Origin: Photobacterium damselae
Lineage (GTDB): Bacteria > Pseudomonadota > Gammaproteobacteria > Enterobacterales > Vibrionaceae
Direction: 5' to 3'
Assembly (NCBI RefSeq): GCF_003026815.1
Contig: NZ_PYOG01000003.1
Coordinates: 62,001 to 126,000, forward strand
Length of the DNA: 64,000 nucleotides
In this document: one piece after another, positions 26,564-36,081 of the stretch
Layout of the letters: the number at the start of each line of letters is the position of its first letter
Position numbering within the stretch: position 1 is the stretch's first letter
Made by a program: the position numbers and the translations under genes
Notes under the pieces: model-generated
Told to the model about the DNA's origin: nothing
Seen by the model: the letters and a program-made list of their open reading frames with translations, nothing else
The model's database searches: none

Positions 26564-26983
26564 ATGAAAAAGAGTGCGCTGATTAACTCTGAATTGTCTT
26601 ACTTAGTTTCAACCTTAGGCCACACAGACGAAATTACGATTTGTGATGCGGGTTTGCCAATTCCTGATCCATCGCAACGTATCGACCTTGCACTTGTACC
26701 AGGAACGCCAAGTTTTATCGAAACCGTAAAAGCAATACTCTCTGAGATGCAAATTGAAGGTGTTGTACTGGCCCAAGAATTACCGCAGATCAATCCAACC
26801 GTACACGAAGCGTTAATTGCTTTAATTCGTGAAGAAGAAGCGCTATGTGGCAAACAAATCAAGGTTAATTACATCAGCCACGAAGCATTTAAACTGCAAA
26901 CTCACGAGAGCAAAGCCGTTGTTCGTTCGGGTGAATGCACCCCTTATGCCAATGTCATCTTTCAATCTGGTGTCGTGTTTTAA
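26564..26983 (+). CDS. rbsD: D-ribose pyranase
   Basis: 139 residues, the usual length. RbsD interconverts the pyranose and furanose forms of ribose. Motifs: SELSYLVSTLGHTDEITICDAGLPIP at the start, with the catalytic His in LGHTD, and the C-terminal VRSGECTPYANVIFQSGV. First gene of rbsDACBKR, behind a LacI-type operator; AAAGG precedes the ATG by 7 nt. Confidence 0.95.
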   Translation: MKKSALINSELSYLVSTLGHTDEITICDAGLPIPDPSQRIDLALVPGTPSFIETVKAILSEMQIEGVVLAQELPQINPTVHEALIALIREEEALCGKQIKVNYISHEAFKLQTHESKAVVRSGECTPYANVIFQSGVVF

Positions 26984-27042
26984 CGCCCAGGCTTAATCAC
27001 AATCCAAATTAAGCTCTGCGTTCAACAAGCAAGGGAATCATT

Positions 27043-28548
27043 ATGACACAGCCAATTCTCGCTCTTGAAGGTATCGAAAAAGCCTTCCCTGGTGTAAAAG
27101 CTCTGGATAACGCCTGCCTCAATGTCTACCCCGGCAGAGTTATGGCATTAATGGGAGAAAACGGTGCGGGAAAATCCACTCTGATGAAGGTACTAACCGG
27201 TATTTATAGTAAAGATGCAGGCGAAGTACGTTATCAAGGAGCACCCGTTCATTTTCATGGACCTCGCCATTCACAGGAAGCTGGGATCAGCATTATTCAC
27301 CAAGAGCTGAACTTAATTCCTGAGTTAACCATTGCTGAAAATATCTTTCTAGGCCGAGAAAAAACCAATGCCTTTGGTGGCATCAAATGGGCAGAAATGT
27401 ACCGTGAAGCAGATGCGCTACTCAAGCGTTTAAACGTTAAGCACAGCTCGCGTCAACTACTTGGTGAGTTAAGTCTTGGTGAACAACAAATGGTAGAAAT
27501 TGCCAAAGCGTTGTCGTTTAAATCTCAAGTGATCATCATGGACGAGCCAACAGATGCACTGACAGATACCGAGACAGAGTCGCTATTTAATGTGATTAAT
27601 GAATTACGTAGTGAAGGTTGCGGTATTGTTTATATCTCCCATCGATTAAAAGAGATTTTTGAAATTTGTGATGATATTACCGTGCTTCGTGACGGTAAAT
27701 TCATTGGTGAATGTCGTGTTGCTGATACCGATGAAGATGGTCTGATTGAAATGATGGTTGGCCGTCGTTTGGATGAGCAATATCCCCGTATTGCAGTAAA
27801 ACATGGCACTACCTGTTTAGAAGTCAAAAACTTAACTGGCTCTGGTATCAATGATGTGAGCTTTACTCTAGATCGCGGTGAAATCTTAGGAATTTCAGGC
27901 CTAATGGGAGCTGGACGTACTGAACTGATGAAAGTGATTTACGGAGCGCTCACCCGAGAAAGTGGAGATGTGATCCTAGATGGCAAGATTATTAACCCTA
28001 TTTCACCACAAGATGGTTTAGCCAACGGTATTGCTTATATCTCCGAAGATCGTAAAGGCGATGGCTTAATTTTGGGCCTTTCAGTCAAAGAAAATATGTC
28101 GCTCTGTGCCCTAGAGCAACTGTCAAATGGTATCAAGATCGATCAACAACAAGAAGTTATTGCGGTCGAAGATTTCATTCGCTTATTTAATATCAAAACA
28201 CCAACTCGAGATCAGATCATTGGTAATTTATCTGGCGGTAATCAGCAAAAAGTCGCCATTGCCAAAGGATTAATGACCAAGCCGAAAGTCTTAATCTTAG
28301 ATGAACCAACTCGCGGGGTAGATGTTGGTGCGAAAAAAGAGATTTATCAATTAATTAACCAATTTAAAGCCGATGGTATGAGTATCATTTTAGTGTCCTC
28401 AGAAATGCCAGAAGTACTTGGCATGAGTGATCGCATTTTGGTGATGCATGAAGGTCGTATTAGCGGTGAATTTACCCCAGAAGAAGCCAACCAAGAAAAA
28501 CTCTTAGCCTGTGCAGTAGGCAAACGTATTGATGAGGTAGCAGCATGA
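27043..28548 (+). CDS. rbsA: Ribose ABC importer ATPase (two domains)
   Basis: 501 residues with two fused ABC domains. The first has [24 protein letters not shown] and [11 protein letters not shown]. The second has a degenerate Walker A ([10 protein letters not shown]), as is normal for RbsA-type proteins, then [15 protein letters not shown] and [12 protein letters not shown]. It powers ribose import with RbsC and RbsB. AAGGGA precedes the ATG, and its end overlaps the rbsC start by 4 bases. Confidence 0.95.
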   Translation: MTQPILALEGIEKAFPGVKALDNACLNVYPGRVMALMGENGAGKSTLMKVLTGIYSKDAGEVRYQGAPVHFHGPRHSQEAGISIIHQELNLIPELTIAENIFLGREKTNAFGGIKWAEMYREADALLKRLNVKHSSRQLLGELSLGEQQMVEIAKALSFKSQVIIMDEPTDALTDTETESLFNVINELRSEGCGIVYISHRLKEIFEICDDITVLRDGKFIGECRVADTDEDGLIEMMVGRRLDEQYPRIAVKHGTTCLEVKNLTGSGINDVSFTLDRGEILGISGLMGAGRTELMKVIYGALTRESGDVILDGKIINPISPQDGLANGIAYISEDRKGDGLILGLSVKENMSLCALEQLSNGIKIDQQQEVIAVEDFIRLFNIKTPTRDQIIGNLSGGNQQKVAIAKGLMTKPKVLILDEPTRGVDVGAKKEIYQLINQFKADGMSIILVSSEMPEVLGMSDRILVMHEGRISGEFTPEEANQEKLLACAVGKRIDEVAA

Positions 28549-29531
28549 GCACCAAGACAATGAAAGCAGATAACGCTCAATCTAATTCCAATAAGCTGTT
28601 TACCAAAGAGTGGCTTATTGAACAAAAGTCGTTGATCGCCCTGATCTTCCTAATTGTGGTCGTTTCGTTTTTAAACCCCAACTTTTTTACTGTCGACAAC
28701 ATATTAAACATTCTGCGCCAAACCTCGGTTAACGCCATTATCGCAGTTGGTATGACCCTGGTTATTTTAACCGCAGGCATCGACCTCAGTGTTGGTTCAG
28801 TATTAGCTCTGTGTGGTGCTTTTGCTGCAACCTTAATTGCGATGGAAGTACCAGTTCTCATTGCCGTGCCTACTGCCCTATTAGCGGGTGCCATCTTAGG
28901 TGCTATTAGTGGTGTGATCATCGCAAAAGGTAAAGTGCAGGCCTTTATTGCCACACTGGTTACCATGACCTTATTACGTGGTGTCACCATGGTGTATACC
29001 GATGGTCGCCCTATCTCAACAGGCTTTACTGATGTAGCCGATAGCTTTGCTTGGTTTGGTACCGGTTATGCGATGGGAATTCCGGTGCCAATTTGGCTAA
29101 TGGTGATTGTGTTTGCTGCTGCTTGGTACCTACTTAACCATACTCGTTTTGGCCGCTATGTTTATGCTCTTGGTGGTAACGAATCAGCGACTCGTCTATC
29201 AGGCATCAATGTAGATCGCGTAAAAATCGGGGTCTATGCAATCTGTGGTTTCCTCTCTGCGCTTGCCGGTATCATTATTACCTCTCGCCTATCTTCAGCT
29301 CAACCAACAGCTGGTATGGGCTACGAACTGGACGCGATTGCAGCGGTTGTTCTGGGTGGTACAAGCCTAGCCGGAGGTAAAGGTCGAATTATGGGCACGC
29401 TTATCGGTGCACTGATTATCGGCTTCTTAAACAACGCTCTAAACCTACTCGATGTTTCATCTTACTACCAGATGATCGCAAAAGCGGTTGTCATCCTACT
29501 TGCTGTATTGGTAGATAACAAAAATAAGTAA
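28545..29531 (+). CDS. rbsC: Ribose ABC importer permease
   Basis: 328 residues with about eight to ten membrane segments. Family motifs: [89 protein letters not shown]. Inner-membrane channel of the ribose importer. It starts with ATGA overlapping rbsA, so the two are coupled. Confidence 0.95.
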   Translation: MSTKTMKADNAQSNSNKLFTKEWLIEQKSLIALIFLIVVVSFLNPNFFTVDNILNILRQTSVNAIIAVGMTLVILTAGIDLSVGSVLALCGAFAATLIAMEVPVLIAVPTALLAGAILGAISGVIIAKGKVQAFIATLVTMTLLRGVTMVYTDGRPISTGFTDVADSFAWFGTGYAMGIPVPIWLMVIVFAAAWYLLNHTRFGRYVYALGGNESATRLSGINVDRVKIGVYAICGFLSALAGIIITSRLSSAQPTAGMGYELDAIAAVVLGGTSLAGGKGRIMGTLIGALIIGFLNNALNLLDVSSYYQMIAKAVVILLAVLVDNKNK

Positions 29532-29546
29532 CCCACGACGTGAACA

Positions 29547-29584
29547 CGGTAAGTCGTTAAATATTAAAGGCTAGCGACTTACCG
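29547..29584 (+). other. Intercistronic hairpin before rbsB
   Basis: CGGTAAGTCG (29547-29556) and CGACTTACCG (29575-29584) form a perfect 10-bp stem with an 18-nt loop in the 73-nt gap between rbsC and rbsB. There is no T run. A 5' stabilising or processing structure that raises rbsB output over the membrane genes is the likely role (inference). Confidence 0.6.
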
Positions 29585-29604
29585 AACAGAAAAGGAATGA
29601 TGTC

Positions 29605-30483
29605 ATGAATAAACTAGCAACGCTTATTTCAGCCGCCCTAATTTCAGCCTCTTTTAGCTCTACAGCATCAGCACAAGATACTATGGCTATGGTGGTTTCA
29701 ACTCTTAACAACCCATTTTTTGTCACCATGAAAGATGGCGCTGAAGCAAAGGCGAAAGAGTTAGGCTATGAGTTGATCGTATTGGATTCACAAAATGACC
29801 CAAGTAAAGAGCTATCTAACGTTGAAGATCTTACTGTTCGTGGTGTAAAAGCCATTTTGATTAACCCAACCGATTCTGACGCGGTATCAAATGCAATCCG
29901 TATCGCAAACCGCTCTAAAATCCCAGTACTAACACTCGACCGTGGTGCTTCTCGTGGTGATGTTGTAAGTCATATTGCCTCGGATAACGTTGCTGGTGGT
30001 GAAATGGCTGGTAAGTTCATTATGGAAAAAGTAGGACAAAAAGCCAAAGTTATCCAGCTAGAAGGTATTGCAGGCACTTCTGCTGCGCGTGAACGTGGTC
30101 AAGGTTTTATGGATGCGGTTAAGAAATACGACATGGATCTTTTGGCAAGTCAGCCTGCCGATTTTGACCGAACTAAAGGTCTTAACGTTATGGAAAACAT
30201 GTTAGCGGCTAACCCAGATGTACAAGCGGTATTTGCACAAAACGATGAAATGGCTCTTGGTGCCCTTCGTGCGATTCAAGCATCAGGTAAAAACGTATTA
30301 GTGGTTGGCTTTGATGGTACAGAAGACGGTATTGCTGCAACCAAACGCGGTAAACTTGGCGCAACTATTGCTCAACAGCCGGATCTAATTGGTTCTTTGG
30401 GTGTAGAAACCGCAGCCAAAGTGCTTAAAGGCGAAACAGTTGAGAAGAATATTCCTGTTCCATTGAAAGTTATCACTCAATAA
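29605..30483 (+). CDS. rbsB: Periplasmic ribose-binding protein
   Basis: 292 residues. A signal peptide ([23 protein letters not shown]) precedes the mature start [24 protein letters not shown]. Typical ribose-binding residues appear in [56 protein letters not shown] and [10 protein letters not shown]. It delivers ribose to RbsAC and may serve chemotaxis. A hairpin precedes it and another follows. Confidence 0.95.
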   Translation: MNKLATLISAALISASFSSTASAQDTMAMVVSTLNNPFFVTMKDGAEAKAKELGYELIVLDSQNDPSKELSNVEDLTVRGVKAILINPTDSDAVSNAIRIANRSKIPVLTLDRGASRGDVVSHIASDNVAGGEMAGKFIMEKVGQKAKVIQLEGIAGTSAARERGQGFMDAVKKYDMDLLASQPADFDRTKGLNVMENMLAANPDVQAVFAQNDEMALGALRAIQASGKNVLVVGFDGTEDGIAATKRGKLGATIAQQPDLIGSLGVETAAKVLKGETVEKNIPVPLKVITQ

Positions 30484-30493
30484 TCCATTACAA

Positions 30494-30520
30494 TTAGGGC
30501 TTGTTTATGGCAGGCCCTAA
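30494..30520 (+). terminator. Hairpin between rbsB and rbsK
   Basis: TTAGGGC (30494-30500) and GCCCTAA (30514-30520) pair, followed by TAAAAT rather than a T run. It probably attenuates transcription into rbsK or protects the rbsDACB mRNA. Confidence 0.5.
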
Positions 30521-30662
30521 TAAAATCAATCAATTAGTAAAATATATAATTTAACTTTTTCTTAATCGTGAAAAACTTAACTCATATATTTTCTATACTG
30601 ATCCACCTCAACCCAATTACGGCGTTAGCGTGAAGAGTAATACTTCATTAAAAGGTTTTGAT

Positions 30663-31583
30663 ATGAATAAATTAGTTGTCTTAGGTAGTGTTAATGCTGA
30701 TCACGTCCTTCAAGTTGCCTCTTTTCCTCGTCCGGGTGAGACCCTACACGGTAACAGTTATGCGGTGATCCCTGGTGGCAAAGGCGCAAACCAAGCCGTA
30801 GCCGCTGCTCGATTAGGTGCCGACATTGCTTTTATTGCTTGTGTTGGTGATGATAGTTTTGGTCATTCAATGCGTGAAGCTTTTGCAACTGAAGGGATGA
30901 ATGTTGAAGCTGTCATGATTGAAGAGAATATGCCAACAGGAATTGCCATGATCCAAGTGGTAGCAACGGGCGAAAATAGTATCTGTATTTCTGCCGAAGC
31001 CAACGGTTGCTTAACCGCTGAAAAACTGGCTCCTCACCATCACTTAATTGAGCAAGCAGATACCCTATTAATGCAGCTTGAAACCCCTCTTTGTGCTATT
31101 GAACAAGCGGCCAAAGTGGCCAAAGCAGCTGGAACAAAAGTAGTATTAAATCCGGCACCTGCAAAAGTACTATCCGATGAACTATTAGCTTGTGTTGATT
31201 TAATTACCCCAAATGAAACTGAAGCAGAAGTTCTTACTGGCATTAAAGTTGTTGATATGGACTCAGCACAACAAGCCGCAGAAGCGTTACATGCAAAAGG
31301 CATTGAGCGTGTGATGATCACATTAGGCAGTAAAGGTGTTTGGATTAGTCAAAATGGTCATGGCGAACAAGTTGAAGGCTTCCGAGTCAAGGCTATTGAC
31401 ACCACAGCAGCTGGCGATACCTTCAATGGCGCATTACTTACAGCATTACAAGAAGAGATGCCACTTCGTGATGCTATTCGTTTTGCTCACGCAGCTGCGG
31501 CCCTATCAGTGACGCGCTTTGGTGCTCAAACATCAATTCCAACCCGAAATGACGTTGAATTGTTTTTAACTCAACAAAACTAA
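30663..31583 (+). CDS. rbsK: Ribokinase
   Basis: About 306 residues from the ATG at 30663; an upstream in-frame GTG at 30630 gives a poor N-terminal extension. PfkB-family motifs: VVLGSVNADHVLQV, PGGKGANQAVAAARLGA, and the anion hole with catalytic Asp in IDTTAAGDTFNGALL. It phosphorylates ribose to ribose-5-phosphate in the cytoplasm. A 180-nt gap with a hairpin separates it from rbsB, so it may also have its own promoter. Confidence 0.95.
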   Translation: MNKLVVLGSVNADHVLQVASFPRPGETLHGNSYAVIPGGKGANQAVAAARLGADIAFIACVGDDSFGHSMREAFATEGMNVEAVMIEENMPTGIAMIQVVATGENSICISAEANGCLTAEKLAPHHHLIEQADTLLMQLETPLCAIEQAAKVAKAAGTKVVLNPAPAKVLSDELLACVDLITPNETEAEVLTGIKVVDMDSAQQAAEALHAKGIERVMITLGSKGVWISQNGHGEQVEGFRVKAIDTTAAGDTFNGALLTALQEEMPLRDAIRFAHAAAALSVTRFGAQTSIPTRNDVELFLTQQN

Positions 31584-31615
31584 TCTCACCCCACAATGAA
31601 AAAGTAAACTTAGTA

Positions 31616-31663
31616 ACCAAACCTTGCAAAGACAATGGATTAGCTTTATTTGCTAGGTTTGGT
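31616..31663 (+). terminator. Hairpin between rbsK and rbsR
   Basis: ACCAAACCT-T-GCAAA (31616-31630) pairs with TTTGC-T-AGGTTTGGT (31649-31663), 14 paired bases with one internal mismatch, followed by a T-containing stretch. It would limit readthrough into rbsR. Confidence 0.55.
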
Positions 31664-31769
31664 AACATCTTTTCATCTTCTAATTAATTAGCCTAATCAT
31701 TCTTATAAAGATTAACCATAAACTTAAAGTGACAACGTCACCAATTAAGCTCAACAGCAGGATATCACA

Positions 31770-32774
31770 ATGGCAACAATCAAGGATGTGGCCAAATACG
31801 CTGGAGTATCCACTTCAACTGTCAGCCACGTATTAAATAAGACTCGTTTTGTTAGCGAAGAGATTTCACAGCGCGTAATGAATGCTGTCGAAGTTCTCAA
31901 CTATGCCCCTTCTGCCCTTGCCCGAAGTTTAAAAGTCAACCAAACCAGCACCATCGGTATGTTGGTTACCACCTCTACCAATCCTTTTTTTGGTGAAGTC
32001 GTCAAAGGCGTTGAAAGGCGCTGCTACCAAAAAGGATACAATCTTATTTTATGCAATACGGAAGGTGATACTGAACGTATGCATTCCAATGTTGATATGC
32101 TGCTACAAAAGCGCGTTGATGGCTTATTGATTATGTGCAGTGAAGTTGAGCCAAATGATTATGATCTGTTTGGCCGCCACAAGCCGATCCCAACCGTTAT
32201 CATGGACTGGGGACCAACCAACTTTCCTAGCGATAAAATTCAAGATAATTCTCATCATGGTGGCTATTTAGCAACGCAGCATTTAATTGACCAAGGGCAT
32301 ACAGAAATTGGCTGTATTACGGGCCCCCTAGATAAAATGACTGCCCAACAACGCCTATCGGGGTTCGTTCAAGCTATGGAAGAGAACCACCTATCCATTA
32401 AGAAAGAGTGGATTATTGAAGGAAACTTCGAATGTGACGGTGGAGAAGAAGCATTTGATAAACTAATTGTCCAAAAAAGCATACCAAGCGCCCTTTTTAT
32501 CTGTAATGATATGATGGCTATGGGAGCAATTAGTTCAGCTTTTAAACATAAAATTCAAATACCCAATGACATGTCCATTATTGGCTACGATGATATAAAG
32601 TTAGCTCAATACATGACGCCTTCTCTAACCACCATCCATCAGCCAAAATACCGATTAGGGCAACAAGCCATTGATTTATTGCTTGATAATATTATTAATA
32701 AGCGAGTAGATAACAAGATAATACAATTGGAACCTACCCTTGTAATTCGAAATAGTACAGTTAAAAACAATTAA
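31770..32774 (+). CDS. rbsR: LacI-family ribose operon repressor
   Basis: 334 residues. The LacI helix-turn-helix and hinge are clear: ATIKDVAKYAGVSTSTVSHVLN, then SALARSLKVNQTSTIGMLV. The periplasmic-binding-like core has NPFFGEVVKGVERRCYQKGY and SALFICNDMMAMGA. It represses rbs genes in the absence of ribose, most likely at the palindrome at 26466-26497. A short GTGAC-AAC-GTCAC palindrome (31729-31741) lies just before it. AGGAT precedes the ATG. Confidence 0.93.
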   Translation: MATIKDVAKYAGVSTSTVSHVLNKTRFVSEEISQRVMNAVEVLNYAPSALARSLKVNQTSTIGMLVTTSTNPFFGEVVKGVERRCYQKGYNLILCNTEGDTERMHSNVDMLLQKRVDGLLIMCSEVEPNDYDLFGRHKPIPTVIMDWGPTNFPSDKIQDNSHHGGYLATQHLIDQGHTEIGCITGPLDKMTAQQRLSGFVQAMEENHLSIKKEWIIEGNFECDGGEEAFDKLIVQKSIPSALFICNDMMAMGAISSAFKHKIQIPNDMSIIGYDDIKLAQYMTPSLTTIHQPKYRLGQQAIDLLLDNIINKRVDNKIIQLEPTLVIRNSTVKNN

Positions 32775-32820
32775 TCTCTTTGTTATATATTAACTATTCT
32801 ATCAATATATGACAAAGAGA
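32775..32820 (+). terminator. Hairpin after rbsR
   Basis: TCTCTTTGT (32775-32783) and ACAAAGAGA (32812-32820) pair, extended inward by ATATAT on each side. No T run follows, so termination strength is uncertain. Confidence 0.45.
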
Positions 32821-32880
32821 GAACAATACCATAAATGCAAATACATGTTGTCAATTAAAGCATTGTTAATCGCATTTTAT

Positions 32881-32889
32881 TGCTATATT
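32881..32889 (+). promoter_or_regulatory. Extended -10 promoter for the small membrane peptide
   Basis: TG-C-TATATT is an extended -10 element with TTGTTA 15 bp upstream of TATATT. Transcription would start near 32896, about 26 nt before the ATG at 32922. Confidence 0.45.
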
Positions 32890-32921
32890 TTAGAATAAAA
32901 CAATTGATAGAGTTGTCTATT

Positions 32922-33041
32922 ATGAGCAAAAATCAACAGAATAAGAAAAATATACCTTGGCTTCGTCATACTATTACTGTTCTTATTTTATTTGTTTTAT
33001 TTTATATAATTTTCTATGTGGCGGGAGAATACTTATTCTAA
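32922..33041 (+). CDS. 39-residue single-pass membrane peptide
   Basis: ATG 32922 to TAA 33041. The peptide has a basic N-terminus (MSKNQQNKKNIPWLRH), one hydrophobic segment (TITVLILFVLFYIIFYVAG) and ends EYLF. The basic residues before the segment predict an N-in orientation. It has its own extended -10 promoter and a terminator behind it, which supports a real small gene. The ribosome site is modest (GATAGAG, 9 nt before). Family unknown. Confidence 0.5.
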   Translation: MSKNQQNKKNIPWLRHTITVLILFVLFYIIFYVAGEYLF

Positions 33042-33067
33042 GTTATTCCCTTTATATCCTTCCCAAT

Positions 33068-33107
33068 AAAAAAGGCAACCTAATTATTAATCAGGCTGCC
33101 TTTTTTT
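33068..33107. terminator. Bidirectional terminator between the small peptide and the GntR gene
   Basis: AAAAAAGGCA-ACCT and AGG-CTGCCTTTTTTT pair around an AT-rich loop, with T/A runs on both sides. It serves the plus-strand peptide and the minus-strand GntR gene, whose stop is at 33106. Confidence 0.8.
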
Positions 33108-33804
33108 AATTGGTTGGATTTAAAGCTTGCAAACTTCCAACCTGTTTAATCACTTGATAGAGCTTTTCGGTATGCTGTCGAACTAATTCACATGCGAGAT
33201 CCAAGTTCCGATCTAGTACCGCCTTCATCATCGCCTCATGTTCACCATTATCATGGTATTGCGTTTCATGGGTAAACTTAGAGCCAAGAAGAAAATGACG
33301 GTAACGCTCTTGCTGGTCATAAATAGTGCTCATTAACCCCATGACAAACTCAGCGCCTTTGCATGATATAAGCGCCATATGAAAGTCCTTATGGCGACGT
33401 TCCCACAAAGTCAGGGTAAAATCTGGTGAGTTCGGATCTAGGCGGCTTAACTTATGGTATGTCGTTAAAATATTAAGTTCCCACTTTTCATCGCCATGTT
33501 CCATCGCTTCACATAACGCCATATTTCCGATAGCTAAACGCGCTTTAATAATGCTTTTTAATTCATCTAAAGACACATCAGCGACCCAAAATCCCTTTTG
33601 CGGTTTTAAAATAACGTATTTTTGCCAAGAAAGCTGGACCATTGCTTCCCGTAACGGTGAACCGCCAACGTTATAACGCTGTTTAAGATCACTCAATATT
33701 AGTTTTTGCCCTGCCTCAAATTCGCCATTTAAAATATCATTTCTAATTTGGTGCATGACACGATCACTGATCGTAGAAAAATTATCTTTCTCAAGGCTAG
33801 CCAT
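33106..33804 (-). CDS. GntR-family regulator, FCD type
   Basis: 232 residues. A winged helix (SDRVMHQIRNDILNGEFEAGQKLILSDLKQRYNVGGSPLREAMVQL) leads to an all-helical FCD effector domain with the metal/ligand residues in RRHKDFHMALI and the C-terminal DNGEHEAMMKAVLDRN. It most resembles CsiR/GabC-type regulators. The target is not evident: it is convergent with the small peptide and 370 bp from gcvT on the same strand. AGGAAATA precedes the ATG. Confidence 0.85.
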   Translation of the reverse strand: MASLEKDNFSTISDRVMHQIRNDILNGEFEAGQKLILSDLKQRYNVGGSPLREAMVQLSWQKYVILKPQKGFWVADVSLDELKSIIKARLAIGNMALCEAMEHGDEKWELNILTTYHKLSRLDPNSPDFTLTLWERRHKDFHMALISCKGAEFVMGLMSTIYDQQERYRHFLLGSKFTHETQYHDNGEHEAMMKAVLDRNLDLACELVRQHTEKLYQVIKQVGSLQALNPTN

Positions 33805-34146
33805 TATTTCCTGAGTCTCATTATAATTGGTATTAATATAATATGAACGGATGATACACCTAAACCATAATTGGAACCAGCGTCACATTTTATTCTTATA
33901 TTTATTCAACACATTTTATAAATATACACCGTCACGTTCAAGAAATAAACAAGCAATAATATGCTTTTATATACACAATTACATAGAAAAAAATACTTTT
34001 ATAGAAAGCTTATTAAAAAATACACACTACAAACAAGAGTATTCTTAATTATTTAATTTATAAAATACAGATATGGATCCTGAATATCTATCAAGATTCA
34101 TTAAAAAGACAAAACAACTGATAAATGATATTTTACCCATAATGAA
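33805..34146. other. AT-rich intergenic stretch without a recognised gene
   Basis: Between the GntR start and the gcvT terminator. A 65-codon open frame at 33851-34048 has no ribosome site and improbable composition. I see no operator, RNA or repeat beyond AT-rich runs; the GntR promoter must lie in its left part. Confidence 0.6.
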
Positions 34147-34148
34147 TA

Positions 34149-34172
34149 AAAAGGGAACGAATGCTCCCTTTT
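34149..34172 (-). terminator. Terminator after gcvT
   Basis: AAAAGGGA (34149-34156) and TCCCTTTT (34165-34172) form an 8-bp stem with an 8-nt loop. It follows the gcvT stop (34178) on the minus strand, with T's behind. Confidence 0.8.
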
Positions 34173-34177
34173 ATTTA

Positions 34178-35296
34178 TTAACCTCGATAATAGTTCTGAG
34201 CGACAAATGGCATTTTTGTCACTTGTACAGGTATTTTTTTGCCTCTAACCAATGCCCACATTTCCATACCAATATCAGTATGCGCAATATCGACAAAAGC
34301 CATTAAAACGGGTTGAGCAATCGAAGGTCCATAAGTACCACTGGTTACTGTACCTATCACCTGATCGTTTTCATCGAGCAATTCAGCACCTTCACGAACA
34401 GGAGCCTTAGTTAAACCAATTAAGCCGATACGCTTTTGAACAATTTGCTTAGTCTTAATTTGTTCAAGGATCACATCAGCACCAGGGAACCCTCCTGCTC
34501 GTTCACCGCCTAAACGACGAATCGGACTGATAGCCCACAATAGGCTGGCTTCAACTGGGGTGGTTGATGATGTCAGGTCATGACCATAGAGGCAAAGTCC
34601 ACACTCTAAACGTAAAGAATCTCGCGCCCCTAACCCGATCCACTCCACTTCTTCAAACTCTACGAGATGGCACGCAATCTCTTCTACTTTATTATTCGGC
34701 ACTGAGATTTCAAATCCATCTTCTCCAGTATAGCCAGAGCGACTCACAAAACACTCAACACCTAATAAATCTAAACGGCAAGCATCCATAAAGACCATAT
34801 CAGAAACAGCAGGATTTAGTTGAGCCAATACTGCCGCAGCCTTTGGTCCTTGCAGAGCTAACAGAGCACGATCTTCTAAAACTTCAAGAGTGACACTTGG
34901 CGCAAGATGCTGCTTTAATCGCTCAATATCTTGATGTTTACAAGCGGCATTAACGACCAAATATAAGCAGTCGCCAAAATTTGTAACCATAAGATCATCT
35001 TCGATCCCTCCTTGCTCGTTAGTAAATAAAGCGTATCGCTGTTTACCAACTGGCAGATCAATAATGTCTACAGGGACTAATTTTTCTAACTCTTTCGCTG
35101 CCTCTTCACCAATTAAGCGTATTTGTCCCATATGGGAAACATCAAATAAACCCGCCTTCTCACGACAGTGCAAATGTTCTTTTTTGACACCTAAAGGATA
35201 TTGAACTGGCATTTCATAACCGGCAAAAGGAACCATCTTGGCCCCTGCTTCTTTATGCATGTTATTTAATGGCGTCATTAACAAGCTTTCCGTCAT
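34178..35296 (-). CDS. gcvT: Glycine cleavage system T protein (aminomethyltransferase)
   Basis: 372 residues from the ATG at 35296, chosen because AAGGAGATAAAG lies just upstream. Motifs: PFAGYEMPVQYP, GLFDVSHMGQI, QGPKAAAVL, FVSRSGYTGEDGFEI with folate-binding residues, LGARDSLRLECGLCLYG, VTSGTYGPS. It transfers the methylene unit from the GcvH lipoyl arm to tetrahydrofolate, releasing ammonia. It is divergent from gcvH across 281 bp; the usual gcvTHP order is split here. Confidence 0.95.
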   Translation of the reverse strand: MTESLLMTPLNNMHKEAGAKMVPFAGYEMPVQYPLGVKKEHLHCREKAGLFDVSHMGQIRLIGEEAAKELEKLVPVDIIDLPVGKQRYALFTNEQGGIEDDLMVTNFGDCLYLVVNAACKHQDIERLKQHLAPSVTLEVLEDRALLALQGPKAAAVLAQLNPAVSDMVFMDACRLDLLGVECFVSRSGYTGEDGFEISVPNNKVEEIACHLVEFEEVEWIGLGARDSLRLECGLCLYGHDLTSSTTPVEASLLWAISPIRRLGGERAGGFPGADVILEQIKTKQIVQKRIGLIGLTKAPVREGAELLDENDQVIGTVTSGTYGPSIAQPVLMAFVDIAHTDIGMEMWALVRGKKIPVQVTKMPFVAQNYYRG

Positions 35297-35577
35297 CACT
35301 TTATCTCCTTTTATTTGCACTCTCTTACGAGCTATTTTTTGCTTAATTGTAAACAAACTAAGGTTCTGGTTACCGATTACGCACTATTCAATTCATCTAT
35401 ATTTTAAGCTTAGATAGTGATTAAACCGCTAAAGGTAAACGGTTGCTATAGTGATTTATTAGAAAAGTGCCCAACGTATCATTCTTTATATTTTTTCATT
35501 GCGCCTGATATATCCTCTCGGTATGTTACGTTGATGTTAGAACGATAATCACAGTTGTAGTCGAAAAGGAGTCATAC

Positions 35578-35961
35578 ATGGAAAAGACACTTAAGTTCAC
35601 CAACAGTCATGAGTGGGTTTTAGATAATGGCGATGGAACCGTTACGATTGGAATCTCAGACCATGCCCAAGGATTACTCGGTGATGTTGTATTTGTGGAC
35701 CTTCCAGAAGTCGGCGATACCATAGATGCAGGCGAAACATTTTCTCTTGTTGAATCCGTAAAAGCAGCATCAGATATTTATGCCCCTATTACTGGTGAAA
35801 TCCTTGAAATTAATGAAGAACTCGGCGATAGCCCAGAGCTTGTAAATGATGAGCCCTATGAAGGCGGTTGGATTGCTAAAGTGAAACTTACTGACCCAAG
35901 TGAACTTGACGCACTGATTGATGGTGAATCTTACTTAGCAACGCTAGCAGAAGAAGCATAA
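35578..35961 (+). CDS. gcvH: Glycine cleavage system H protein (lipoyl carrier)
   Basis: 127 residues, the standard length. The lipoylation site is [14 protein letters not shown], with Lys62 the likely lipoyl residue. It shuttles the aminomethyl group from GcvP to GcvT and GcvL. AAAAGGAG precedes the ATG by 8 nt. gcvP follows 120 nt on, with a hairpin in the gap. Confidence 0.95.
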   Translation: MEKTLKFTNSHEWVLDNGDGTVTIGISDHAQGLLGDVVFVDLPEVGDTIDAGETFSLVESVKAASDIYAPITGEILEINEELGDSPELVNDEPYEGGWIAKVKLTDPSELDALIDGESYLATLAEEA

Positions 35962-35970
35962 ATCAAATTC

Positions 35971-36005
35971 ACGCCACTGTTCTAAATCGATTGAGCCAGT
36001 GGCGT
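35971..36005 (+). other. Intercistronic hairpin between gcvH and gcvP
   Basis: ACGCCACTG (35971-35979) and CAGTGGCGT (35997-36005) form a perfect 9-bp stem with a 17-nt loop and no T run. Likely an mRNA-stabilising or attenuating structure that lets gcvH be made in excess over gcvP. Confidence 0.5.
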
Positions 36006-36081
36006 ATACCCAAGCAATCTCACATGGTTGGGTTTCGTGTTTCTTATCGATCTTTGATTATCTATCATAGGAAGAAAGTTT

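Noticed and set aside
33851..34048. 65-codon plus-strand frame between the GntR gene and gcvT
   Set aside because: No ribosome site, Asn/Tyr-rich composition of AT-rich random sequence.
35297..35577. Glycine riboswitch
   Set aside because: The conserved core elements were not found by eye on either strand.
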